A stretch of 45,753 nt of DNA from Bacteroidaceae bacterium (GTDB taxonomy: Bacteria > Bacteroidota > Bacteroidia > Bacteroidales > Bacteroidaceae), in the NCBI GenBank assembly GCA_017522915.1, contig JAFWXX010000003.1:1-45753 (forward strand). Direction: 5' to 3'. Shown in pieces: positions 39,200 to 45,753 of this stretch. The translations under genes and the position numbers were made by a program. The first letter of the stretch is position 1. Each line of letters starts with the position of its first letter. The notes beneath the pieces are model-generated. The model was not told the DNA's origin. It saw only the letters and a program-made list of their open reading frames with translations, and did no database searches.

Positions 39200-40837
39200 A
39201 TGGTTTCAGTAGATGGTTTGGCTGTCGAGTTCGGTGGTACTACGCTGTTCAGCGACGTATCTTTTGTCATTAACGAGAAGGACCGTATTGCTCTCATGGG
39301 CAAGAACGGTGCCGGAAAGAGTACCCTGCTGAAGATTCTTGCAGGCGTGCGTAATGCGACACGCGGAACGGTTTCGGCTCCAAAGGATACCGTTATAGCA
39401 TATCTTCCTCAGCATCTCATGACCGAGGACGGGCGTACTGTCTTCGAAGAGGCTTCGCAGGCTTTTGCCCATCTCTATGAGATGGAGGCCGAGCTTGACA
39501 GGCTCAACAATCTGCTTGCGACCCGTACCGACTATGAGAGTGACGAATACATGTCGCTCATTGAAGAGGTTGCCACCAAGAGCGAGAAGTTTTATGCGAT
39601 AGATATGACCCACTTTGAGGAGGATGTAGAAAAGACTCTTCTCGGTCTGGGCTTTGAACGAAGCGACTTCGGACGTCAGACGAGCGAGTTTTCAGGAGGC
39701 TGGCGCATGCGTATAGAGCTTGCCAAGATGCTGTTGCGCAATCCCGACGTGTTGCTGCTCGACGAGCCTACCAACCACCTCGACATCGAGTCTATCGGCT
39801 GGCTTGAGGAGTTCCTTATAAACAACGGCAAGGCTGTTGTTGTCATAAGCCACGACCGCAAGTTCGTCGATAACATAACCACCCGTACCATAGAGGTTAC
39901 TATGGGCCGTATATACGACTACAAGGTAAACTACTCGCAGTATCTTGTACTGCGTGCCGAACGCCGTCAGCAGCAGATGAAGCAGTGGGAAGAGCAGCAG
40001 AAGATGATTCAGGAGACAAAGGACTTCATCGAACGATTCAAGGGAACCTACTCAAAGACTCTGCAGGTGCAGAGCCGCGTGAAGATGCTTGAGAAACTGG
40101 AGATAATCGAGGTCGATGAGGAGGATACATCGGCGTTGAGGCTCAAGTTTCCGCCCTCTCCGCGTTCGGGCCAGTATCCGGTTATAATGGAAGGTGTAGG
40201 CAAGGCCTTCGGCGAGAAGAGGATCTTCTCCGGTGCAACACTCACTATTGAGCGTGGCAACAAGGTCGCTTTCGTAGGGCGTAACGGCGAAGGAAAGTCA
40301 ACGCTTGTGAAGTGTATAATGAAGGAACTGGAGCATGAAGGCTCACTGCAGCTCGGCCATAATGTGCAGATAGGCTATTTTGCCCAGAACCAGGCTTCGT
40401 TGCTTGATGAGGAACTTACAGTGTTCCAGACAATCGATGATGTGGCCAAAGGTGATATAAGGAACAAGATACGCGACTTGCTGGGCGCATTCATGTTCGG
40501 CGGTGAGGCAAGCGCGAAGAAGGTAAAGGTGCTTTCGGGTGGAGAACGTACGCGTCTGGCACTCATGAAGCTTCTCCTTGAACCGGTGAACCTCCTTATC
40601 CTCGATGAGCCTACCAATCACCTTGACTTGAAGACGAAGGATATATTGAAACAGGCACTTCAGGACTTCGATGGTACGTTAATCTGTGTGAGCCACGACC
40701 GTGATTTCCTCGACGGGCTGGTGACAAAGGTCTATGAGTTCGGCCACGGCAAGGTCCGTGAGCATCTGTGCGGAGTATATGAGTTCCTTGCAGCAAAGAA
40801 GATGGAGGAGCTTCAGGAACTTGAGAGAAAACAATAA
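39200..40837 (+). CDS. ABC-F family ATPase (translation-associated)
   Basis: The 545-residue soluble protein has two ABC domains and no membrane part. Domain 1 shows Walker A GKNGAGKST, signature FSGGWRMR and Walker B VLLLDEPTNHLD; domain 2 shows GRNGEGKST, LSGGERTR and LLILDEPTNHLD. The inter-domain linker (about 245-320) is a charged helical hairpin with RVKMLEKLEIIE, as in ABC-F factors that bind the ribosomal E site. Such proteins resolve stalled ribosomes, and some give antibiotic resistance; the linker here is of the common housekeeping (Uup/YbiT-like) kind. The stop codon lies inside a bidirectional terminator. Confidence 0.92.
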   Translation: MVSVDGLAVEFGGTTLFSDVSFVINEKDRIALMGKNGAGKSTLLKILAGVRNATRGTVSAPKDTVIAYLPQHLMTEDGRTVFEEASQAFAHLYEMEAELDRLNNLLATRTDYESDEYMSLIEEVATKSEKFYAIDMTHFEEDVEKTLLGLGFERSDFGRQTSEFSGGWRMRIELAKMLLRNPDVLLLDEPTNHLDIESIGWLEEFLINNGKAVVVISHDRKFVDNITTRTIEVTMGRIYDYKVNYSQYLVLRAERRQQQMKQWEEQQKMIQETKDFIERFKGTYSKTLQVQSRVKMLEKLEIIEVDEEDTSALRLKFPPSPRSGQYPVIMEGVGKAFGEKRIFSGATLTIERGNKVAFVGRNGEGKSTLVKCIMKELEHEGSLQLGHNVQIGYFAQNQASLLDEELTVFQTIDDVAKGDIRNKIRDLLGAFMFGGEASAKKVKVLSGGERTRLALMKLLLEPVNLLILDEPTNHLDLKTKDILKQALQDFDGTLICVSHDRDFLDGLVTKVYEFGHGKVREHLCGVYEFLAAKKMEELQELERKQ

Positions 40838-40884
40838 AAACAGCTTCCGCGGCCCGTTCGGGTTGCGGAAGCTGTTTTTATTGT
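40831..40884. terminator. Bidirectional terminator between ABC-F gene and glycan locus
   Basis: A perfect 20-bp stem (40831-40850 with 40865-40884) has a loop that itself contains CCCG-TT-CGGG. The arms combine the GC core CAGCTTCCGC with A/T ends, giving T-runs on both strands. It includes the ABC-F stop codon and ends 11 nt before the stop of the convergent glycosyltransferase. Confidence 0.93.
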
Positions 40885-40895
40885 CATTGCATTTG

Positions 40896-41963
40896 TCAGT
40901 ACAACGCTTCGTACTCTTTGGCTATCTTGTTCCAGGTGTAGTGCTCCCATGCAAGAGCCTTCATCTCATCGCCGGTCGGCAACTCCTTGCCCAAAAGAGC
41001 CTTAAGCTCCTGTGAATCCTTGTAGTAGTTGGCCTTGTGGAATGTTGTTGCATTGTTGTAAAGGACATCATAGGCAAGAATAGGACGCCCGAAGAACATT
41101 GCCTCTACCAATGACGGATTCGTGCCTCCTGCACTGTGTCCATGGATATAGAATCTTGCATTCTTGCGCAGCACATGCAATATATCCAGGTCGTAAAGAC
41201 TGTTGAGCATGGTGATGTTGCTGTACTTGCTGTATTTCTTCCTCAGTTTCTTGCTGTAATCGTTATGGTTCCAGTTACCGATGAAAAGCAGTCTCTGGTT
41301 CGTGAATGAGAATGCTTCCAAGGTCATGTGGCAATTATTCTCGCGTTCGATGCGGCAGATGCTAAGCGAGTAGTTTCCCTGTGTTATGCCGTATCTTTCC
41401 AGAATCTCCTGTTCCTGCTGCTCGCCGATTTCTCTCAGCACATGGTTGCCGCCGTATGTCACAAGCTCGGTATCCACGTTATATACATGGTTTACATACT
41501 CCTGTATTCCACGGTTGTCGGCAATGATTGTATCGGCAAACTTGATTGCCATACGTTCCGAGAAACGCAGGTACTTCTGTACCCAGCCTTTCCATTTTGA
41601 ACGGCGGTGTTCCAGTCCGTCAATGTTGACTATTACTCTCTTGTTGCAGAAAAGCTTGAATACAGGCAAGAAAATACACCCCGACACACCTAATACAAGT
41701 ATGGTGTCATATTTTCTCATGCTCCGTATCATGGCAACCATATCATAGAATATGCTCTGCATGCCATTGGCACGCAGAGGAATATACTTCAGCCTTGCTC
41801 CTTTGTATTCCTTTATTCTTTCGGGCATGTCCTTGCTGCTGCAGAACACTGTATATTCGATGCCCTCTGAACAATTTTCCCCTATTATGTTTTCTACAAG
41901 GGTTTCGAAACCGCCATAATTGGCCGGAACGCCTTGTATCCCCACAATTGCAACTCTCTTCAT
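40896..41963 (-). CDS. DUF1972/GT4-like glycosyltransferase (rhamnosyltransferase-like)
   Basis: The 355-residue protein starts RVAIVGIQGVPANYGGFETLVENI, the signature of the DUF1972 domain found in cell-wall and capsule rhamnosyltransferases such as streptococcal Cps2T types. The C-terminal half has the GT-B nucleotide-sugar site with HGHSAGGTNPSLVEAMFFGRPILAYD. It should act at the cytoplasmic face on a lipid-linked glycan. ATG at 41963 is preferred; it overlaps the preceding stop by one base (TGATG), so translation is coupled. The sugar it transfers cannot be told from sequence. Confidence 0.85.
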   Translation of the reverse strand: MKRVAIVGIQGVPANYGGFETLVENIIGENCSEGIEYTVFCSSKDMPERIKEYKGARLKYIPLRANGMQSIFYDMVAMIRSMRKYDTILVLGVSGCIFLPVFKLFCNKRVIVNIDGLEHRRSKWKGWVQKYLRFSERMAIKFADTIIADNRGIQEYVNHVYNVDTELVTYGGNHVLREIGEQQEQEILERYGITQGNYSLSICRIERENNCHMTLEAFSFTNQRLLFIGNWNHNDYSKKLRKKYSKYSNITMLNSLYDLDILHVLRKNARFYIHGHSAGGTNPSLVEAMFFGRPILAYDVLYNNATTFHKANYYKDSQELKALLGKELPTGDEMKALAWEHYTWNKIAKEYEALY

Positions 41964-43054
41964 CAATATTTGTCAAGTATTAGATGCTCAATGCTGTCGG
42001 TCATCTTCTCAGAAGTGTATTTCTTTGAGCATTCTTTTGCATTATTTGCCAAATATAGAAATAAATCCTCATTATTTAAAATTTCTTTCAGTTTCTCTTC
42101 AATTGCATCGAGCTCCTGTACATCAATCTTGTAGCCGTTCACACCATTCTCAACCATTTCTGCTATTCCGCCTACTGTTGGGACTATTACCGGCAAGCCC
42201 GCTGTCATAGCCTCAAGTGCTGTGAGCCCGAATGTCTCAATAAACATTCTCCTGTTCGAGAGGTTCAGGACTACCGTTGCCCTGTTGTAGAACTCTACAA
42301 CATCGTTCTGGCGCGGATGAACAGTAATGTTTTCAGGAACATCAATACAGTTCCTCTTTATGTAACTGCGTATATTCTCCTCCGAATCGTTTATTATCAG
42401 TTCGAAGTTGTACTCTTTCATTCTGTTTGCCAGCCCAATGAACTCCTTTGTCCCTTTGTACCCTTTGAGCGAGCCTAGCATCAGGACACGTTTCTGCCTG
42501 AATGCATTCTCCGCGTCGGGAACTATATTGTCGGTAAATCTCTTTTGCAGTGCGTTTGGTATCACATGCACTCTTCTTTTGCGCCGTATGTACTTGCGCT
42601 GGAACTCCGAAACGCAAATTATATCGCTGGCAATGAACTGCATCAGCTTTGCCAGAATACGGTAGAATGTGCTTTTGGCCTTGGCATTCTCATGATAGTG
42701 GTAGATGACTCTCTTGCCGGCCAATCGGCCGCCTATTGCTGCACCAATCGGAAGAATGGTATTGATATATATTACAGTGTCCTTCTTGAACATATATCCC
42801 AATGCCATGAAAAAGGCGACAAACTGTACACGCAGGTAGCGCATTAGTCTAAGAATGCCGTTCCGTGCAAAACGGTAATCGTATTGACGTAGCCTTAGTC
42901 TGTCGTGTTCCTTCAGCTCGTCAAGAACACCTCCTCTTGAGGTCACGATGTCAATCTCAAATCCTTTGCCCAGCAATCCTTCAAGAATGGTCTTGAGCAC
43001 CTTAGGGCTTCCGCTGTAGTCGTTGAAGAGGTGAAAACAGGCGATTCTTTTCAT
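41963..43054 (-). CDS. Glycosyltransferase, GT4/group 1
   Basis: The 363-residue product is a GT-B enzyme. The N-terminal acceptor domain begins RIACFHLFNDYSGSPKVLKT; the C-terminal donor domain has VHVIPNAL and the E-x7-E-type ETFGLTALEAMTAGLPVIVP (about 284-303). Such enzymes add single sugars to capsule, exopolysaccharide or O-antigen repeats. It is coupled to both neighbours by TGATG junctions; ATG at 43054 is chosen over an in-frame GTG at 43057. Donor and linkage are unknown. Confidence 0.87.
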   Translation of the reverse strand: MKRIACFHLFNDYSGSPKVLKTILEGLLGKGFEIDIVTSRGGVLDELKEHDRLRLRQYDYRFARNGILRLMRYLRVQFVAFFMALGYMFKKDTVIYINTILPIGAAIGGRLAGKRVIYHYHENAKAKSTFYRILAKLMQFIASDIICVSEFQRKYIRRKRRVHVIPNALQKRFTDNIVPDAENAFRQKRVLMLGSLKGYKGTKEFIGLANRMKEYNFELIINDSEENIRSYIKRNCIDVPENITVHPRQNDVVEFYNRATVVLNLSNRRMFIETFGLTALEAMTAGLPVIVPTVGGIAEMVENGVNGYKIDVQELDAIEEKLKEILNNEDLFLYLANNAKECSKKYTSEKMTDSIEHLILDKY

Positions 43055-44025
43055 CACTTTTTGATTCTGTGTTTTATTTCGATGAATCTTATCATCAGTT
43101 TATAGATAAAGAACGGACAATTCTTATGTACCCAATTCTGTATCTTGCAGTTTCTTGTAATTTCCTTGAACTTTAATTTGCACTCTCTCCATGGTGTCAT
43201 GGCAAGATAGTACAGATATAATTCTTTTAGCGGGTGTGAACAATTCTTGAACCATGGGCGGTTGAAGAATTCGTCGGTATAATGTATGACAATTGGATTT
43301 CTTACAGCATTGTCAAGCTCTTCTTGATTGTAGTACGACCTCATTCTGAACAGGGACATTATCTGTTTGCTTGTGAATTTAAAATGTGGTGGCATTACAT
43401 TGTATTTTGCAGGGAGTATCTTAATGTGTTCGGCACATACTGCGTTAATAGTTCCTTGGTCGTTGTGAGGCGGATTACCGTTGAACTTGTATATAAAGTC
43501 AATACATTTGCTGGTGATATTCATTTTTCGCCATAAATCAAGATTAAGGATAATCACTCCACCATCATTTATATATCTATAAGAATGGTCAAGTCCAATG
43601 TTGATAACGTAATATGGATTAACTGTGTCCTGTACGCCTGCTACAACGTAGTCTGTCATATCAAGCGTCATAAGTTCTTTTAATGAGCCGTCAATGACTG
43701 TATCGCTGTCAATATATATAATTCTATCGATATCTGTAAGTGAGTCGAGAAAAATCCTTCCGTAGGCACTTCTGTTAAATCCAGTTGAGATTTTCATTCT
43801 GGATGTCATCGCATTCAAATCGTGATATTGTATATTACGGTCATATCTGTTGATTATTTCTTCTATATGCGATGCATTTTTCCGGTTTAGTGAATTTGTA
43901 ATTATGTGTACATTTATCTTGTCAATGTCTTTGTTGTTCTCTAACAACGATACAATGGATACTGCTGCGTGTTGAGCATATCCGTCATCAAAGGAATATG
44001 CAATGTTCAGGCAATTGCTTTTCAT
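43054..44025 (-). CDS. Glycosyltransferase family 8 (LgtC/RfaJ-like)
   Basis: The 323-residue protein has the GT-A fold of family 8, which usually uses UDP-glucose or UDP-galactose with retention. It begins NIAYSFDDGYAQHAAVSIVSLLEN and carries the metal-binding DxD as Asp106-Ser-Asp108 in IIYIDSDTVIDGSL. A later block, HNDQGTINAVC, matches the conserved HxDQ-type motif. The C-terminal 60 residues are basic and aromatic, suited to binding membranes. The DNA is clearly more AT-rich than the housekeeping genes upstream. It overlaps the preceding gene by 4 nt (ATGA). Confidence 0.9.
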   Translation of the reverse strand: MKSNCLNIAYSFDDGYAQHAAVSIVSLLENNKDIDKINVHIITNSLNRKNASHIEEIINRYDRNIQYHDLNAMTSRMKISTGFNRSAYGRIFLDSLTDIDRIIYIDSDTVIDGSLKELMTLDMTDYVVAGVQDTVNPYYVINIGLDHSYRYINDGGVIILNLDLWRKMNITSKCIDFIYKFNGNPPHNDQGTINAVCAEHIKILPAKYNVMPPHFKFTSKQIMSLFRMRSYYNQEELDNAVRNPIVIHYTDEFFNRPWFKNCSHPLKELYLYYLAMTPWRECKLKFKEITRNCKIQNWVHKNCPFFIYKLMIRFIEIKHRIKK

Positions 44026-45125
44026 ATTGTATTGTTTAATTGCTTTTTTAATAATGAACTCCAGATGATATATCCATTGTCACTGGTGTCGAACTTGCCA
44101 TTGTACAGTCTGAAGTAGAATGATAATATATGCACAAGATAACATATGACAAGTGTGGTGCATATGTTGTTCTTCTTTTTGAATGTTTCCAATCTAGGAA
44201 ATATTTCTTCAGCACAAAGTTTCTTTTCCAATATCAGAATTTGCAGGAAGCAATGTAACAGGTCCATATGTGGAGGAAATTTCTTTTCTGAAAATTCGAA
44301 GTCAAAAACAAACAATTCGTTTTGTTCTACATACATGTTCCATGGTGTAAAGTCACCATGAAAGAAGGAAAAATAATTGTTTTTCCTAGTCTTATAGAAA
44401 TCCTCTATATGTTCAATGCCTTGTGTAAATATTATTCTGTCATTTTGCGGTACTATCGTTGTTATTGATTTCAGATATTGTACGTCGTTGTAAAAGTCGC
44501 TTTCTTCAAATGGCGTTTCTATAACTGTTGCTTTGCGTATCCTTTCAAGAAATCCTATATGCAGTGTTCCTATTTCATGCGGAATAAAGGAGTCGGTACT
44601 TTTCTTTGTTGATTGAATAAAAAGAAATTGTTCAGAGTACTTGCCGCAAAAAAGGACTTCTGGAATTCCGTAAATGTTTTTCTCTTTAAGCCAATTGAGA
44701 TTATCCGATTCGTTCCTGAAAAGTCTATATATATCTTCCTCGTCTGTGATTTTGCAATATCCAAGAAGCTTTTTGCCCCGACTTATCTGTATTATCATTT
44801 TTTGTGAGGCAGAGGGTGTTCCTTCAAATATTGCAAATTCAAAATCCTTAGTTTTGAAAACATCGCACAATAATGTATAGAAATCCCTTTTCAATCGGCA
44901 ATGCCATGTCTCTGCGCGCAGAACCTTGCGAACGAGAGGTATTGAGTGTAGATATGGCAGCAAAGTTCTTAACATTTTCCCTTTTATGCCGCTTGGCTGG
45001 TACAGATTCATAGCCGTGCGCATACTGCGTGCCGGCATAATCCAATATTTGCCGTCAGCATTTCCAAAGCGGTAGAACTTCTCGCCGCCTTTGAAATCAA
45101 GTATGTTGTTGAGGATATTTTTCAT
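44022..45125 (-). CDS. APH/choline-kinase-fold protein in the glycan locus
   Basis: The 367-residue product looks like an aminoglycoside-phosphotransferase-type kinase. It has the catalytic loop FHGDFTPWNMYV (Asp258, Asn263), the metal-binding DFEF (Asp275), and a candidate ATP-binding lysine in GYCKIT (Lys125) followed by a conserved Glu (RNESDNLNWL, 139). The first 100 residues form no domain I recognise. There is no signal peptide. Because it is coupled by ATGA to GT8, its substrate is more likely a sugar, glycan or lipid-linked intermediate than an antibiotic. The region is AT-rich. Function is inferred from fold motifs only. Confidence 0.7.
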   Translation of the reverse strand: MKNILNNILDFKGGEKFYRFGNADGKYWIMPARSMRTAMNLYQPSGIKGKMLRTLLPYLHSIPLVRKVLRAETWHCRLKRDFYTLLCDVFKTKDFEFAIFEGTPSASQKMIIQISRGKKLLGYCKITDEEDIYRLFRNESDNLNWLKEKNIYGIPEVLFCGKYSEQFLFIQSTKKSTDSFIPHEIGTLHIGFLERIRKATVIETPFEESDFYNDVQYLKSITTIVPQNDRIIFTQGIEHIEDFYKTRKNNYFSFFHGDFTPWNMYVEQNELFVFDFEFSEKKFPPHMDLLHCFLQILILEKKLCAEEIFPRLETFKKKNNICTTLVICYLVHILSFYFRLYNGKFDTSDNGYIIWSSLLKKQLNNTI

Positions 45126-45127
45126 CG

Positions 45128-45191
45128 TTTTTTAGACAAAAGGACAAAACTATACAAGTACGCGATTTTTTTTAGACAGAAGAACATAAAC
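45128..45191. repeat. Imperfect direct repeat upstream of the kinase-like gene
   Basis: TTTTTTAGACAAAAGGACAAAAC (45128-45150) recurs as a near copy at 45168-45191 (two substitutions and one inserted base), offset by 40 nt. It begins just upstream of the kinase-like gene and could be a protein-binding site or a duplicated leader. The minus-strand -7-like element TAGTTTTG (45152-45145) lies at the edge of the first copy. Confidence 0.55.
45145..45152 (-). promoter_or_regulatory. -7 element before the kinase–glycosyltransferase genes
   Basis: On the minus strand this reads TAGTTTTG, a full match to TAnnTTTG, 19 nt upstream of the kinase-like ATG. No TTTG at the usual -33 distance was found. If used, it would drive the kinase-like gene and the three glycosyltransferases as one unit. 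Confidence 0.45.
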
Positions 45192-45215
45192 CAACGTTCC
45201 GTCGGTTACATAAGG

Positions 45216-45396
45216 TCGCATAATTAATACAAAAGCTAATGATATGTTTTGCAGTACATGTTTAAGTTCTCAGCTATGAGGTAAGTGAGTTGGAACTTCT
45301 TTCCAAGTTAAATGGTTTGTATCTATGTCAATGGGAAAACTGGTTCTCACCTTGCCATAGATGCAAACCATTTATGTCGCAACTGAAATTATGCGA
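45216..45396. repeat. Nested inverted repeats in the glycan-locus intergenic gap
   Basis: The 349-bp gap (45126-45474) holds no gene. An outer pair TCGCATAATT (45216-45225) and AATTATGCGA (45387-45396) is perfect over 10 nt. Inside, TAAATGGTTTGTATCTATG (45309-45327) and CATAGATGCAAACCATTTA (45356-45374) form a 19-bp stem with one mismatch and a 28-nt structured loop. Neither strand has a T-run after the stem, so it is not an ordinary terminator. The 181-bp outer span is similar to that of invertible promoters in Bacteroides glycan loci, but the arms are short and no invertase gene is present here. Confidence 0.55.
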
Positions 45397-45474
45397 TGTA
45401 CTTATCCCATAGCAGAGAACTCCTTTTGTTCTTTTGTACTTCTGTCTTATATAACTAAATCAATTGTATCTATT

Positions 45475-45753
45475 CTACTTTCCCAGTCTCTTCATCAGTA
45501 GCTCCTTGAACTCCTCACCGCGAGCTTCCCATAGGAATTGCTCTCCGGCATTTCTGGCCTTTTCTCCAATGTTTTCCCTCTCTTCTTTGCAAGCAAGGCG
45601 TTTCATAGCCATAGTTATATTTGTTATGACCTCCTCGCGGCTTGTGCGCGGTATTATTATTGCATATTCATTGGAGAAATAGCGTGTGTAGCCCGTTGTG
45701 TCGAGGCAAATAAGCGGCTTGCCCATAGCCATTGAGTCGAACGATACGGTAAC
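45475..45753 (-). CDS. Glycosyltransferase, C-terminal fragment (5' end outside window)
   Basis: The visible 92 residues read VTVSFDSMAMGKPLICLDTT at the window edge, the donor-site region of GT4-type enzymes where a Glu/Asp precedes a SMAMGKP segment. A helical C-terminus follows (ITMAMKRLACKEERENIGEKA, then FLWEARGEEFKELL). The open frame continues off the window, so this is an edge truncation and not a pseudogene. It lies on the same strand as the other glycan genes but is separated from them by the repeat-rich gap. Confidence 0.8.
   Translation of the reverse strand, partial: VTVSFDSMAMGKPLICLDTTGYTRYFSNEYAIIIPRTSREEVITNITMAMKRLACKEERENIGEKARNAGEQFLWEARGEEFKELLMKRLGK

Noticed and set aside
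39200-40837. ABC-F protein as an antibiotic-resistance determinant
   Set aside because: The linker and domain motifs look like the common housekeeping types, and there is no mobile context; resistance cannot be claimed from sequence.
45309-45374. Long stem as a Rho-independent terminator of the truncated glycosyltransferase gene
   Set aside because: Neither strand has a T-run next to the stem, and it lies more than 100 nt past the stop codon.

Overview
The window comes from the chromosome of a member of the Bacteroidota, almost certainly order Bacteroidales. The gene order tuf – tRNA-Trp – secE – nusG – rplKAJL – rpoBC is typical of that group. Start codons lack Shine-Dalgarno sequences, and several intergenic regions carry the Bacteroidota -7 promoter element TAnnTTTG. 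The arginine genes follow the Bacteroides layout (argR – GNAT – argG – argC – argD), and a glycine-lipid gene pair sits after rpoC. The genus cannot be fixed from this sequence alone.

Layout. (1) 1–12175, plus strand: the translation/transcription supercluster, from the 3' part of tuf to rpoC. It has a hairpin after tuf, a terminator or attenuator between rplL and rpoB, and a 22-bp terminator after rpoC. (2) 12192–14131, plus: a promoter, a PlsC-type O-acyltransferase and an OlsB-type N-acyltransferase (glsA/glsB-like), then a terminator. (3) 14146–18437, plus: dut followed by three envelope genes (TPR protein, DUF4292 lipoprotein, EnvC-like degenerate LytM protein). (4) 18476–22914, minus: the arginine operon, with a candidate ARG box at the argR start. 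(5) 22972–26768, minus: inositol-phosphate synthase, dihydrolipoyl dehydrogenase and a YD-repeat-like lipoprotein. (6) 26835–30005, plus: a secreted PI-PLC-like protein and an OPT-family transporter. (7) 30008–32139, minus: a DUF3298 lipoprotein, rsmG and a metallo-beta-lactamase-fold hydrolase. (8) 32212–33032, plus: three small genes (YtxH-like, YqjE/holin-like membrane protein, small basic protein) whose last stop overlaps the stop of the opposing aldehyde dehydrogenase. (9) 33027–35267, minus: an SDR – aldehyde dehydrogenase pair. (10) 35268–35544: non-coding DNA with nested inverted repeats resembling a dispersed palindromic element. (11) 35545–39139, minus: a YbdG-like MscS channel and a prolyl oligopeptidase. 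(12) 39162–40884, plus: an ABC-F ATPase and a bidirectional terminator. (13) 40896–45753, minus: the edge of a surface-glycan locus with four glycosyltransferases (one cut by the window end) and an APH-fold kinase-like protein, interrupted by a 349-bp gap rich in inverted and direct repeats.

Most of the window is conserved housekeeping DNA. The accessory parts most worth a second look are the glycan locus with its kinase-like gene and repeat-rich gap, the palindromic element near 35.4 kb, the small membrane-protein trio near 32.5 kb, the GNAT enzyme of the arginine operon, and the closeness of inositol-phosphate synthase to a secreted PI-PLC. No transposase, integrase, CRISPR array, rRNA or phage structural gene was seen.
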